64,000 nt of DNA, from NCBI RefSeq assembly GCF_020176695.1, contig NZ_JAIWIA010000007.1, positions 62,001 to 126,000 of the forward strand, given 5' to 3'. The DNA comes from Massilia sp. MS-15. Its GTDB lineage: Bacteria > Pseudomonadota > Gammaproteobacteria > Burkholderiales > Burkholderiaceae_D. Position numbers and translations under genes: made by a program. This document shows, in pieces, positions 15,946-24,063 of the stretch; positions within the stretch are counted from its first letter, which is position 1; every line of letters starts with the position of its first letter. The notes beneath the pieces are model-generated. The model saw only the letters and a list, made by a program, of their open reading frames with translations. It had not been told where the DNA came from and did no database searches.

Positions 15946-17592
15946 TCAGGCCGCGCTGGCCGCCCGCACCCCGGCGCGCAGCGGCGCCGGCGCCGGTGCT
16001 CCCGCCAGCGCCGCCAGCAGCTGCTCGATGCTGACCGGCTTCACCAGGTGCTGGTCGAAACCGGCTTCCAGTACCCGGCGCTGGTCTTCCGCCAGGCCGT
16101 AGCCGGTCAGCGCGATCAGGCGGATCGCGCTGGTGGCCGGGTCGCCGCGCAGGCGGCGCGCCACTTCGTAGCCATCGATGCCGGGCAGGCCGATGTCCAC
16201 CAGCGCCAGCGCCGGCAGCCGTGCCTGGGCCGCGGCGACACCCTGCAGGCCGTCGGCCGCCTGGTCCACCGGATAGCCGTGCGCGGCCAGCATCGCCGCC
16301 ATCATCTCGCGGCCATCCTCGTTATCCTCGATCAGCAGCACCGCCGGCTTGCCGCTGTTGTCGCCATGGGACTGCTGGGCCGGCGCGGCGGGCTCGGCCT
16401 CGGTGCGCGGCAGGCGGACGGAGAAGGTGCTGCCCTTGCCGCAGCCATCGCTGTGGGCACTGACGCTACCGCCATGCAGTTCCACCATGCGCCGCACCAG
16501 CGACAGGCCGATCCCGAGCCCGCCCTGGGAGCGGTCGATCGAGATCGCACCCTGGACGAACACGTCGAACACCTGGGGCAGCAGTTCGGCCGGAATGCCG
16601 ACCCCGCTGTCGCGCACGGTCAGCACCACTTCCGCGCCGGCCTCGGCCAGCTGGATGTCGATGCTGCCGCCGCTGGTCGTGTATTTCAGGGCATTGTCGA
16701 TCAGGTTCGACACGACCTGTTCCAGGCGTGTCGGGTCGCCATCGACCCAGCCCGGCGCCAGGTCGACGCTGACGTGGTAGCCGGCGCTGCGGCCGGTGGC
16801 GCGGAAGGTTTCCAGGCAGCCCGAGACCAGGCCCGCCATGTCCACGGGTTTGCGCGCAAGCAGGATCTTGCCCGACATGGCGCGCGACAGGTCGAGCAGG
16901 TCGTCCACGATGCGCGACAGGTGCTGGCTCTGGCGCTGGATGATCTGGCGTGCGCGCCCGACCGTGTCGCTGCTGGCGCCGGGCAGGCCGATCAGCGCCG
17001 ACGCGCTGCTGATCGCCGACAGCGGATTGCGCAGTTCGTGCCCCAGCATGGCCAGGAATTCGTCCTTGGCGTGGCTCTTGCGCTCGGCGTCGCGCCGCTC
17101 TTCCATCTCGCGCACCAGGCGCCGGTTGGTGGCGGTCAGTTCGGTGGTACGCTGGGACAGCTTCTCGGCCTGGCGCTTGAGCTGCTCGTTCTTCATGGCC
17201 AGTGCCACGAACACCGAGACCTTGGCGCGCAGGATCTGCGGGATCACGGGGGTGAACAGGAAATCGGCGGCGCCGCGCTGGTAGGCCTTCAGGCGGTCGA
17301 TCTCGTCGGCGAGGAAGGCGGTCACGAAGATGATCGGAATGTCGGCCGAACGGGCGCGCTGGTGGATCGCCTCGGCCGTCTCGAATCCGTCCATGCCAGG
17401 CATGTTGACGTCCAGCAGGATCACGGCGAAATCGTGCAGCAGCACCTGGCGCAAGGCGTCCTGGCCGGAACGGGCCGGATGCACCGTATAGTTGCTTTCC
17501 TCGGCCCACTGGTCGAGCAGGCTGGTGAGTGCCAGCAGGCTGGCGGCATCGTCGTTGACGACCAGGATTTTTGGTTTGTCGGTGTGGGCCAC
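15946..17592 (-). CDS. Hybrid histidine kinase, REC-HisKA-HATPase-REC
   Basis: 548 residues, soluble. An N-terminal receiver (about 8-125; phospho-Asp in VILLDVNMPGMDG) is joined by a coiled coil (about 130-175, LKRQAEKLSQRTTELTAT) to a HisKA domain with His near 185 (MLGHELRNPLSAISS), an HATPase domain (about 290-400) and a second receiver (about 415-530; VDIGLPGIDG). With a receiver as its input, this kinase is probably itself switched by another kinase and works as a relay node. Neither an HPt domain nor an output domain is present. The start at 17592 is the first good methionine, just before the first receiver strand (KPKILVVNDD). Confidence 0.85.
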   Translation of the reverse strand: MAHTDKPKILVVNDDAASLLALTSLLDQWAEESNYTVHPARSGQDALRQVLLHDFAVILLDVNMPGMDGFETAEAIHQRARSADIPIIFVTAFLADEIDRLKAYQRGAADFLFTPVIPQILRAKVSVFVALAMKNEQLKRQAEKLSQRTTELTATNRRLVREMEERRDAERKSHAKDEFLAMLGHELRNPLSAISSASALIGLPGASSDTVGRARQIIQRQSQHLSRIVDDLLDLSRAMSGKILLARKPVDMAGLVSGCLETFRATGRSAGYHVSVDLAPGWVDGDPTRLEQVVSNLIDNALKYTTSGGSIDIQLAEAGAEVVLTVRDSGVGIPAELLPQVFDVFVQGAISIDRSQGGLGIGLSLVRRMVELHGGSVSAHSDGCGKGSTFSVRLPRTEAEPAAPAQQSHGDNSGKPAVLLIEDNEDGREMMAAMLAAHGYPVDQAADGLQGVAAAQARLPALALVDIGLPGIDGYEVARRLRGDPATSAIRLIALTGYGLAEDQRRVLEAGFDQHLVKPVSIEQLLAALAGAPAPAPLRAGVRAASAA

Positions 17593-17782
17593 GGTAATGT
17601 CAGTCCGAGGGTCGCTACGTCGTTCAGTCAGGTCGGGTTCTCACGTCGACCGTTTGCATGAGCACCTTGTGTAGTAACAGCGGATCATAGCACGCTGAAT
17701 AAAATGCTAATGGGCAAAACCCAATCGTGCGCGGCCACGACGTACGGTGCCGCACATACGCGACAAAAGGGCTGTGCGATAG

Positions 17783-18292
<510 letters not shown>

Positions 18293-18311
18293 CCGGCGCG
18301 CGCCGTCCAGC

Positions 18312-18349
18312 AAAAGGCCACCGGGGCGCAGGCTGCCGGTGGCCTTTTT
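18312..18349 (+). terminator. Rho-independent terminator
   Basis: AAAAGGCCACCGG (18312-18324) pairs with CCGGTGGCCTTTTT (18336-18349) around an 11-base loop. The stem is followed by U residues on the plus strand, and the A-run on the other side may let it also work for the minus-strand gene ending at 18431. Confidence 0.85.
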
Positions 18350-18430
18350 ACGTGGTACAAGGGAAATGAGGAAAGACGGCGTGGCCCGTCCGCCGGCCGC
18401 GGGCAAGGGCGGCAGGCCGTGCTGGCGGAT

Positions 18431-19426
18431 TCAGCGGTGAGCGGCGGTTTCGGCCGTGTTGGACGTGGGGGCGGCGCCCTTGGCGGCCGGCGGCCGGTTG
18501 GCGGCCGGCGAACAGAAACGGTTCTTGCCGGCGCGCTTGGCTTCGTACAGCGCGTAGTCGGCGATGCTGATCAGGGCGTCGACCGATTCGGCGTCGTCCG
18601 GATAGATGCTGATCCCGATCGAGGTCGACAGGCGCAGGGTGAGGTCCTTGATGAAATAGGGTTCCGAGATCGCTTCCACCAGCTTGGCGGCCGGACCCTG
18701 GGCGTCGGCCAGGCTGTGGATGTCGCCCAGCACCACCATGAACTCGTCGCCGCCCAGGCGCGCCACGGTGTCTTCCTTGCGCGAGCTGGCCAGCAGGCGC
18801 TGCGCCACCATCTTGAGGATCTCGTCGCCGTAAGCGTGGCCGTAGGTGTCATTGATCGCCTTGAAGCCGTCCAGGTCGAGGTACATGATGGCGGCCTTGG
18901 CGTGGCTGCGGTTGGCGTGCTGCAGGGCGGTCTCGATGCGGTCTTCCAGCAGGCGCCGGTTGGGCAGGCCGGTGAGGGCGTCGTGCAGCGCCAGCTCCTG
19001 CTGGGCACGCGAATACTGGGCCAGTTCCTTGTACAGCAGGCGCACTTCCAGCATGTTGTGGATGCGCTTGTGCACTTCCAGCAGGTCGAAGGGCTTGCTG
19101 ATGAAGTCGCGCGCACCCGCTTCCAGCGCCGCGATCTTGAAGCTCGGCTGGGCCGTCAACGCCAGCACCGGCAGGTAGCCGCCCTGTTCGATTTCCTTCA
19201 GGCCTTTCATGACCTGGAAGCCGTTCAGGCCAGGCATCTGCAGGTCGAGCAGGATCAGGTCGTAGTTGTGTTCACGGTGCAGCGGGCAGACCTGTTCCGG
19301 CAGCATCGTCGAACTGACGCAGGTGTAGCCCTCCTCGCGCAATATCTCTTCCATCAGCTCGATATTGTCGGGCGAGTCGTCCACCACCAGGATCTTCGCG
19401 TTCAAAATGTCTTGTCTGCTCGGCAT
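18431..19426 (-). CDS. Receiver-GGDEF diguanylate cyclase
   Basis: 331 residues from the ATG at 19424-19426. The N-terminal receiver (about 10-130) has its phospho-Asp in LILLDLQMPGLNG; the C-terminal GGDEF domain (about 165-310) has the intact catalytic motif in RLGGDEFMVVL and the inhibitory I-site RKED five residues before it. It should make cyclic di-GMP when phosphorylated and be product-inhibited. This is the PleD/WspR type of architecture with one receiver. It is downstream of the large hybrid kinase (128 bp gap) and the PAS-REC gene on the same strand, making that kinase a candidate phosphodonor. The C-terminal 30 residues are an Ala/Pro-rich tail. Confidence 0.88.
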   Translation of the reverse strand: MPSRQDILNAKILVVDDSPDNIELMEEILREEGYTCVSSTMLPEQVCPLHREHNYDLILLDLQMPGLNGFQVMKGLKEIEQGGYLPVLALTAQPSFKIAALEAGARDFISKPFDLLEVHKRIHNMLEVRLLYKELAQYSRAQQELALHDALTGLPNRRLLEDRIETALQHANRSHAKAAIMYLDLDGFKAINDTYGHAYGDEILKMVAQRLLASSRKEDTVARLGGDEFMVVLGDIHSLADAQGPAAKLVEAISEPYFIKDLTLRLSTSIGISIYPDDAESVDALISIADYALYEAKRAGKNRFCSPAANRPPAAKGAAPTSNTAETAAHR

Positions 19427-19554
19427 GCTCGTCTCGTCTACGCTGTTTGGAACGTGTCCATTTCCTTTTGGAATAGGCACATCCCATCTCTTCATAGTGT
19501 AACAAAGCTCACAAAATTTCTTGTAGGACAGCGCCGCGTGTCGCGGTAGGATCA

Positions 19555-22500
19555 TCAAGGACCATGTCCGCGGGCCGGCGGAGACGCTACCGACGCTACT
19601 GCCGCAATCAGTTCTCCCGGTTCGACCGGCTTCGAAATATGGGTCGAAAATCCGGCTTCCAATGCCTTCAGGCGGTCTTCCGGACGGGCGAACGCGGTCA
19701 GTGCGATGGCCGGCACCTGGCCGCCGAGCTCGCGCGGCAGCGCACGTACCCAGGCGATCAGCTCGAATCCGTCCACTTCCGGCATGCCGAGGTCGCTGAT
19801 CAGGACGTCCGGCCGGTCGGCGCGCAAGGCATCGAAGGCCTCGCGCGCGCTGGCCGCGACCCGCACCCTGGCGTGGCAATCCGTCAGGATACGCGCAATC
19901 AGCTCGCGTCCGTCGCGCGCATCGTCGACCACCAGCACGGTGCGTCCGGCGAGGTCGCGCGGGGCCGGTTCCGGGGTGGCCGGCGCCGGCGCCGGTGCGG
20001 GCGGGGGCAGGGAGCCGCCGCGCGCCGTCGCCGGCGCCGTTGCGCGCGGCAGTTCGATGGTGAAGCTGGCGCCCAGGCCTTCGCCGGCGCTGTCGGCGCG
20101 TACCGTGCCGCCATGCTGCTCGACCAGGTGCTTCACGATCGACAGACCCAGCCCGAGGCCGCCATGGCGGCGCGTCATCGAGGCATCTTCCTGGCGGAAG
20201 CGTTCGAACACGTGGGTCAGGAACTCGGGCCGGATGCCGGCACCATTGTCGCGCACCACGATCGCCACATTGTCCTCGCGTTCGGCCACCTCGACCGCCA
20301 CCGTGCCTTCGCGCGGGGTGAACTTGATCGCGTTCGACAGCAGGTTCCAGATGACCTGCTGCAGGCGGCCCGCATCGCCCGCCACCAGCGCGCCGGGGGC
20401 GGCGTCATGCCGGACCAGGCTGATGTGCTTGGCGTCCAGGGCCGGGCGCACGGTCTCGACGGCGGCGTCGATGAAGACGGCGGGCGCGATCACCTGCATG
20501 TCGAGCAAGACCTTGCCGGATGTGATGCGGCTCATGTCGAGCAGGTCTTCGATCAGCTGGGCCTGGGCGCGCGCGTTGCGCTCGATGGTCTGCAGGCCGC
20601 GCTGCAGGTCGGCGCCGTCGCGGCTGCCGCGGCGCAGCACCTGCGACCAGCCGAGGATGGCCGACAGCGGGGTGCGCAGCTCGTGCGACAGGGTGGACAG
20701 GAACTCGTCCTTCATCTGGCTGCTGCGCTCGGCCTCGGCGCGCGCCTCGCGCTCGTTCTCGAGCAGCAGGGTGCGTTCCTCGGCGGCGCGGCGGGCGGCC
20801 TCGTACAGGCGGGTATTGTCCACCGCGATCGCGGCCTGGGCCGCGATGCCGCGCACGATGCGCTCGCTGCGCTCGGTAAACATGCCGGGCTCCGGATGGC
20901 CGAAGAACATGGTGCCGAGCAATTCTCCCGAGCGCGCCGCGACCGGCACCGCCATGTAGCTGCGCAGCACGGCAGCGCTGGCCGCGCCGCCGCTGCCGTC
21001 CTGCAGCAGGCAGAACCCGGGAATGCTGCCCTGGTGGCGCGGGTCGGTCCCGATGTCGTCCACCCGCACCAGGGCGCCGGCGCGCAGGTCGGGCCCGAAC
21101 AGCGCGGCTGCGCGCGCCTCGTCCACGCCGTCGCAAGCGCTGGCAGTACTCGCGCCCACGGCGCGCAGCCAGAACAGGGTCGCCCAGGCCGGGCTGTCCG
21201 GCGCGGCGTCCTCGCTACCGTAATGGAGGAAGGCGCCGGTGCGCGCGCCGCTGACCCTGACCGCGGCCTCGGTGGCGGCGCGCAGCAGGGCAGGCAGCTC
21301 GCGGGTCGAGGCCAGGATGCTGCCGGTGCTGTTGAGCAGCTCCAGCACGTGCGATTCCTCGCGCAACGCCTGCTCGGCGCGCTTGACCTGGTCGACGTCG
21401 GTATTCGTGCCGAACCAGCGCAGCACCCGGCCCTCGGCATCGCGCACCGGGCTGACCCGGGTCAGGAACCAGCGGTAGCTGCCGTCCGCGCCGCGCAGCG
21501 GGAATTCCATCTCGAACGGGATGCCATTGCCAATCGTGGCGCGCCAGTGCGCCATCACGGCTGGCAGGGTGTCCGGCTCGATCACGTCTTGCCAGCGCCA
21601 ACCGACGCTCTGGCGTGGGCTGCGCCCGGTATACGCGTACCAGCGGTCGTTGAACCAGACGATGGCGCCGTCGGTGCCGGCCATCCAGGCCAGCTGCGGG
21701 ATGGTATTGGCCAGGGCGCGCAGCAGTTCCTCGCTCTGGCGCAGCGTGTCCTCGGCGCTCTTGCGTCCGCTGATGTCCTGCACCACGCCGGTGATCCCGA
21801 GCAGCGCTTCCTGTCCCTTGCGGTCGGCATAGTCGGGACGCCCGACCAGCGCCACCCAGCGCGCCGCGTGTCCGGTGCCGCCTTCGTGCGGCATGACGCG
21901 GCATTCGATGTTCAGGTCGGCATGCGTCTTGAAGGCCTTGAGCACGGCGCGCCGCACCTGGATCCGGTGCTCGGGATGCAGGCGCGCGCGCAGCTGGGGC
22001 CAGGGCAGCGGGGTGTCGGCCGGCAGGCCGAGGATGGCGGCGGCGCGCGCCCCCAGCAGCACCCGGTCGCGCCCCGCGTCCCAGCGCCAGTCGCCCAGGC
22101 GGCCGGCGGCCAGCGCCACCTGCAGGCGGTTGTTGTTCTCGACCAGCGCCTGCTGGTCCAGCTTGCGCTGGGTGATGTCCTGGAAATACAGGGTCAGGCC
22201 GTCGGGCGAGGGATGCAGGCGCATCTCGAGCCAGCACTGCAGGCGCACGTAATAGAAATCGCGCACCACGGTTTCGCGCCGCTCCATCGCGCGCAGGCAG
22301 TCGGCCGCCACCGACGTGCCGTGCAGGTCCTCGAACTCGTCCCACAGGTTCTTGCCGACCAGGCCGTCGCGGCTCTTGTCGAGCGGCGCGATCATGGCCA
22401 GCGCGCGCCCGTTGATATAGATGATGCGCCAGTCGTGGTCCACTGCGCAGAAACCGTCTGACAGGCTCTCGAGCATGTTTTCCATGCGCTCGGTAGCGCG

Positions 22501-22620
22501 CCGCAGGGCTTCCTCGGGGCCCACCAGCTCCGCTTCGGCACGCTGGCGCGCGGCCAGTGCGCCCTGCGCGTCGCGCGGCGCCTCCGGGCGCGCCGTATCG
22601 AGGTCGTGCTCGTCGTTCAC
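19555..22620 (-). CDS. Multi-PAS/GAF hybrid sensor histidine kinase
   Basis: About 1021 residues, using a GTG at 22620 with GGAGAGG five bases upstream; an in-frame ATG at 22683 has no such site. Three PAS-like domains (about 45-165, 170-300 and 310-430, with LAWMAGTDGAIVWFNDRWYAYTG typical) are followed by a GAF domain (about 440-600), HisKA with His near 646 (TLSHELRTPLSAIL), HATPase (NAIKFTPREG, DNGAGI, GLGLGLSIV) and a C-terminal receiver with Asp near 943 (VLISDLGMPEVDG). No transmembrane helix is seen, so the sensing is cytoplasmic. It may form one unit with the downstream receiver-GGDEF gene and the upstream PAS-REC gene. Confidence 0.85.
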   Translation of the reverse strand: MNDEHDLDTARPEAPRDAQGALAARQRAEAELVGPEEALRRATERMENMLESLSDGFCAVDHDWRIIYINGRALAMIAPLDKSRDGLVGKNLWDEFEDLHGTSVAADCLRAMERRETVVRDFYYVRLQCWLEMRLHPSPDGLTLYFQDITQRKLDQQALVENNNRLQVALAAGRLGDWRWDAGRDRVLLGARAAAILGLPADTPLPWPQLRARLHPEHRIQVRRAVLKAFKTHADLNIECRVMPHEGGTGHAARWVALVGRPDYADRKGQEALLGITGVVQDISGRKSAEDTLRQSEELLRALANTIPQLAWMAGTDGAIVWFNDRWYAYTGRSPRQSVGWRWQDVIEPDTLPAVMAHWRATIGNGIPFEMEFPLRGADGSYRWFLTRVSPVRDAEGRVLRWFGTNTDVDQVKRAEQALREESHVLELLNSTGSILASTRELPALLRAATEAAVRVSGARTGAFLHYGSEDAAPDSPAWATLFWLRAVGASTASACDGVDEARAAALFGPDLRAGALVRVDDIGTDPRHQGSIPGFCLLQDGSGGAASAAVLRSYMAVPVAARSGELLGTMFFGHPEPGMFTERSERIVRGIAAQAAIAVDNTRLYEAARRAAEERTLLLENEREARAEAERSSQMKDEFLSTLSHELRTPLSAILGWSQVLRRGSRDGADLQRGLQTIERNARAQAQLIEDLLDMSRITSGKVLLDMQVIAPAVFIDAAVETVRPALDAKHISLVRHDAAPGALVAGDAGRLQQVIWNLLSNAIKFTPREGTVAVEVAEREDNVAIVVRDNGAGIRPEFLTHVFERFRQEDASMTRRHGGLGLGLSIVKHLVEQHGGTVRADSAGEGLGASFTIELPRATAPATARGGSLPPPAPAPAPATPEPAPRDLAGRTVLVVDDARDGRELIARILTDCHARVRVAASAREAFDALRADRPDVLISDLGMPEVDGFELIAWVRALPRELGGQVPAIALTAFARPEDRLKALEAGFSTHISKPVEPGELIAAVASVASPPARGHGP

Positions 22621-22815
22621 GCGCCTCTCCACGACGGCGCGGCGGCAGGGCGGAGGCCGACCTTCCCGTGCCGGGACGGGCATGCAGGGCTGCCGATCGG
22701 TTCAGTCGGAATCATCATCGCTGGCATGGTAGGGCGCCGGGAGGCGCGTGCATGCGCCCGGCCTGTGCGGTCTATTGTAGCCCAGCCGGAAGCGGGCGCC
22801 ACGCGCGCGCCCGCC

Positions 22816-23670
22816 TCAGCGCGCCGGCGCCGGCTGGCGCGCCACCTTCGCCAGCGCGTCCTGGAGCTGGTCCAGCTCGTAGGGTTTCTGCAGCGACAGG
22901 TAAGGGAAGTCGAGGTGGCGCAGCAGCGTGTCGCCGTAGCCCGAGGCGAAGATCACCTTCAGGCCGGGATGGCTGCCGAGCGCCTGGCGCGCCAGGTCGA
23001 CCCCGGACATGCCGGGCAGGCTGACGTCCGAGAACAGCACCTGGTAGCGCCGCTGTTCCAGCAGGGCCAGGGCTTCGTCCGGATGGCCGACGCCATCGGC
23101 CTCGTGGCCGAAGGCCTTGAGCATCTCGCAGACCAGGTATTGCGAATCGAGATTGTCCTCGACCACCAGGATGCGCAGGCTGGCGTCGTCCGTCTCGGCG
23201 GCGGGCGGCGCCGGGATGGCCGCCGGCGGCGCCAGCAGCACGAACACGCCGCCGATCCCGCCGGCGCCGTCGGCGACCGGCGTCAGGCGCAGGTCGCAGC
23301 GGTGCGCGAGCGGGCCTTCGGCGCGGCGGAAGGACAGCTCCACGCCCGGCATCACGCCGGGCTCGCCGGACCAGGTCTGCTGCAGGACTGCCCCGGCACT
23401 CGACAGGGGCGGCGGCAGTACCGACGGCACCGAGCCGCCAGGCACCCGGCCGCAGCCCGGGCCAGCCAGCGCCGCGTAGGCCTCGTTGAAGACCAGGACC
23501 GTCTCGCGGCCCCAGACCAGCAGGCCGGGAAGCGGCGTATTCAGCAGCAGGTCGGCTGCCACGCGCAGCGGGACAGGCCAGCGTCCCGGTTCAGCAAGGC
23601 CGGTGCCGGTCCAGTCATAAGAGCTAACGGAGCGTGGCGAGTGGGCACTGGCCAGGTCGAATTCAGGCAT
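22816..23670 (-). CDS. PAS-receiver protein without kinase or output domain
   Basis: 284 residues. A PAS-like N-terminal part (about 25-150, LPGLLVWGRETVLVFNEAYAAL) and a C-terminal receiver (about 167-280, phospho-Asp in VLFSDVSLPGMSG, conserved Lys in SLQKPY) are joined by a Pro/Ala linker. It looks like a sensor hybrid kinase from which the HisKA and HATPase domains are missing. It lies 195 bp upstream of the large hybrid kinase on the same strand. There is no Shine-Dalgarno, and a promoter-like pair (ATGACC, 16 bases, TATAAC on the minus strand at 23680-23707) would start the RNA within a few bases of the ATG, so leaderless translation is possible. Confidence 0.7.
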   Translation of the reverse strand: MPEFDLASAHSPRSVSSYDWTGTGLAEPGRWPVPLRVAADLLLNTPLPGLLVWGRETVLVFNEAYAALAGPGCGRVPGGSVPSVLPPPLSSAGAVLQQTWSGEPGVMPGVELSFRRAEGPLAHRCDLRLTPVADGAGGIGGVFVLLAPPAAIPAPPAAETDDASLRILVVEDNLDSQYLVCEMLKAFGHEADGVGHPDEALALLEQRRYQVLFSDVSLPGMSGVDLARQALGSHPGLKVIFASGYGDTLLRHLDFPYLSLQKPYELDQLQDALAKVARQPAPAR

Positions 23671-23830
23671 GGATCGTATGTTATAGGAATGAAAATATGG
23701 CGGTCATCCTACACCAAATGGGGTAGTGCTGGCGTCATGATCCGTGCGCGCCGGCCGGCGGTGACCGGAAGTCGATGGCAGGAGCAGGGGAATGGTCCCG
23801 GGTACCCGGCGACGTTCCTCAGTGGCGTCC

Positions 23831-23860
23831 AAAAAAAAGCCCGCTTGCGGGAAGCGGGCT
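23831..23860 (-). terminator. Rho-independent terminator on the minus strand with no protein gene upstream
   Basis: On the minus strand, perfect nine-base arms AGCCCGCTT and AAGCGGGCT (plus-strand 23860-23838) enclose a five-base loop and are followed by eight Us. No minus-strand protein gene lies to the right, so it should end a non-coding transcript. Confidence 0.85.
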
Positions 23861-23923
23861 GAATCTATTTCCTTGGAGGAGAATAGAGGAGACGGATGCA
23901 GTATGCTGCACTGCCGCAAATCA
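23831..23923 (-). ncRNA. Candidate small RNA, about 90 nt, with anti-Shine-Dalgarno CU-rich loops
   Basis: The intergenic region 23671-24063 has no convincing protein gene. On the minus strand an AT-rich, promoter-like stretch (TTGATA ... TATAAA, the latter at plus 23930-23935) precedes about 90 bases ending in the strong terminator at 23831-23860. The predicted RNA has a small hairpin (arms GCAGU and ACUGC, plus 23898-23914) and then an unpaired pyrimidine stretch containing UCUCCUCU and UCUCCUCC. Such CUCCUCC loops are a hallmark of trans-acting sRNAs that pair with Shine-Dalgarno sequences. It would also be antisense to the leader of the TonB receptor operon. The start is estimated and promoter spacing is imperfect. 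Confidence 0.5.
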
Positions 23924-23935
23924 GTCCAATTTATA

Positions 23936-23965
23936 TTGTCAATAACCGTTATCAATTTTATTGAT
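23936..23965 (+). promoter_or_regulatory. Promoter/operator region of the TonB receptor operon
   Basis: TTGTCA (23936-23941), 17 bases, then TATTGA (23959-23964) make a possible plus-strand promoter. Inside it are two dyads: ATAAC-C-GTTAT (23942-23952) and ATCAAT-TTT-ATTGAT (23951-23965). They sit where a repressor would block this promoter and the opposing sRNA promoter. A Fur-type site is possible given the TonB receptor, but the match to a Fur box is poor. Confidence 0.35.
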
Positions 23966-24063
23966 GATGAGCCGCCGGAATGCTCCACACTGTCGTGCTA
24001 CGGGAACGACATCATGCCGTGCGCAATCGTGCGCTCTTGGTATGCGCGAGAAAATGTTCTACC

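Noticed and set aside
23896..23964. 22-codon plus-strand ORF with a strong SD (GAGGAGAC) upstream of the TonB receptor
   Set aside because: It could be a leader peptide, but the same bases are better explained as the complement of a CU-rich sRNA with a terminator, and the peptide shows no codon runs typical of attenuation. Kept as an alternative to the sRNA call.
23704..23988. 94-codon minus-strand ORF in the same intergenic region
   Set aside because: It crosses the strong terminator at 23831-23860 and has no ribosome site or recognisable motif.
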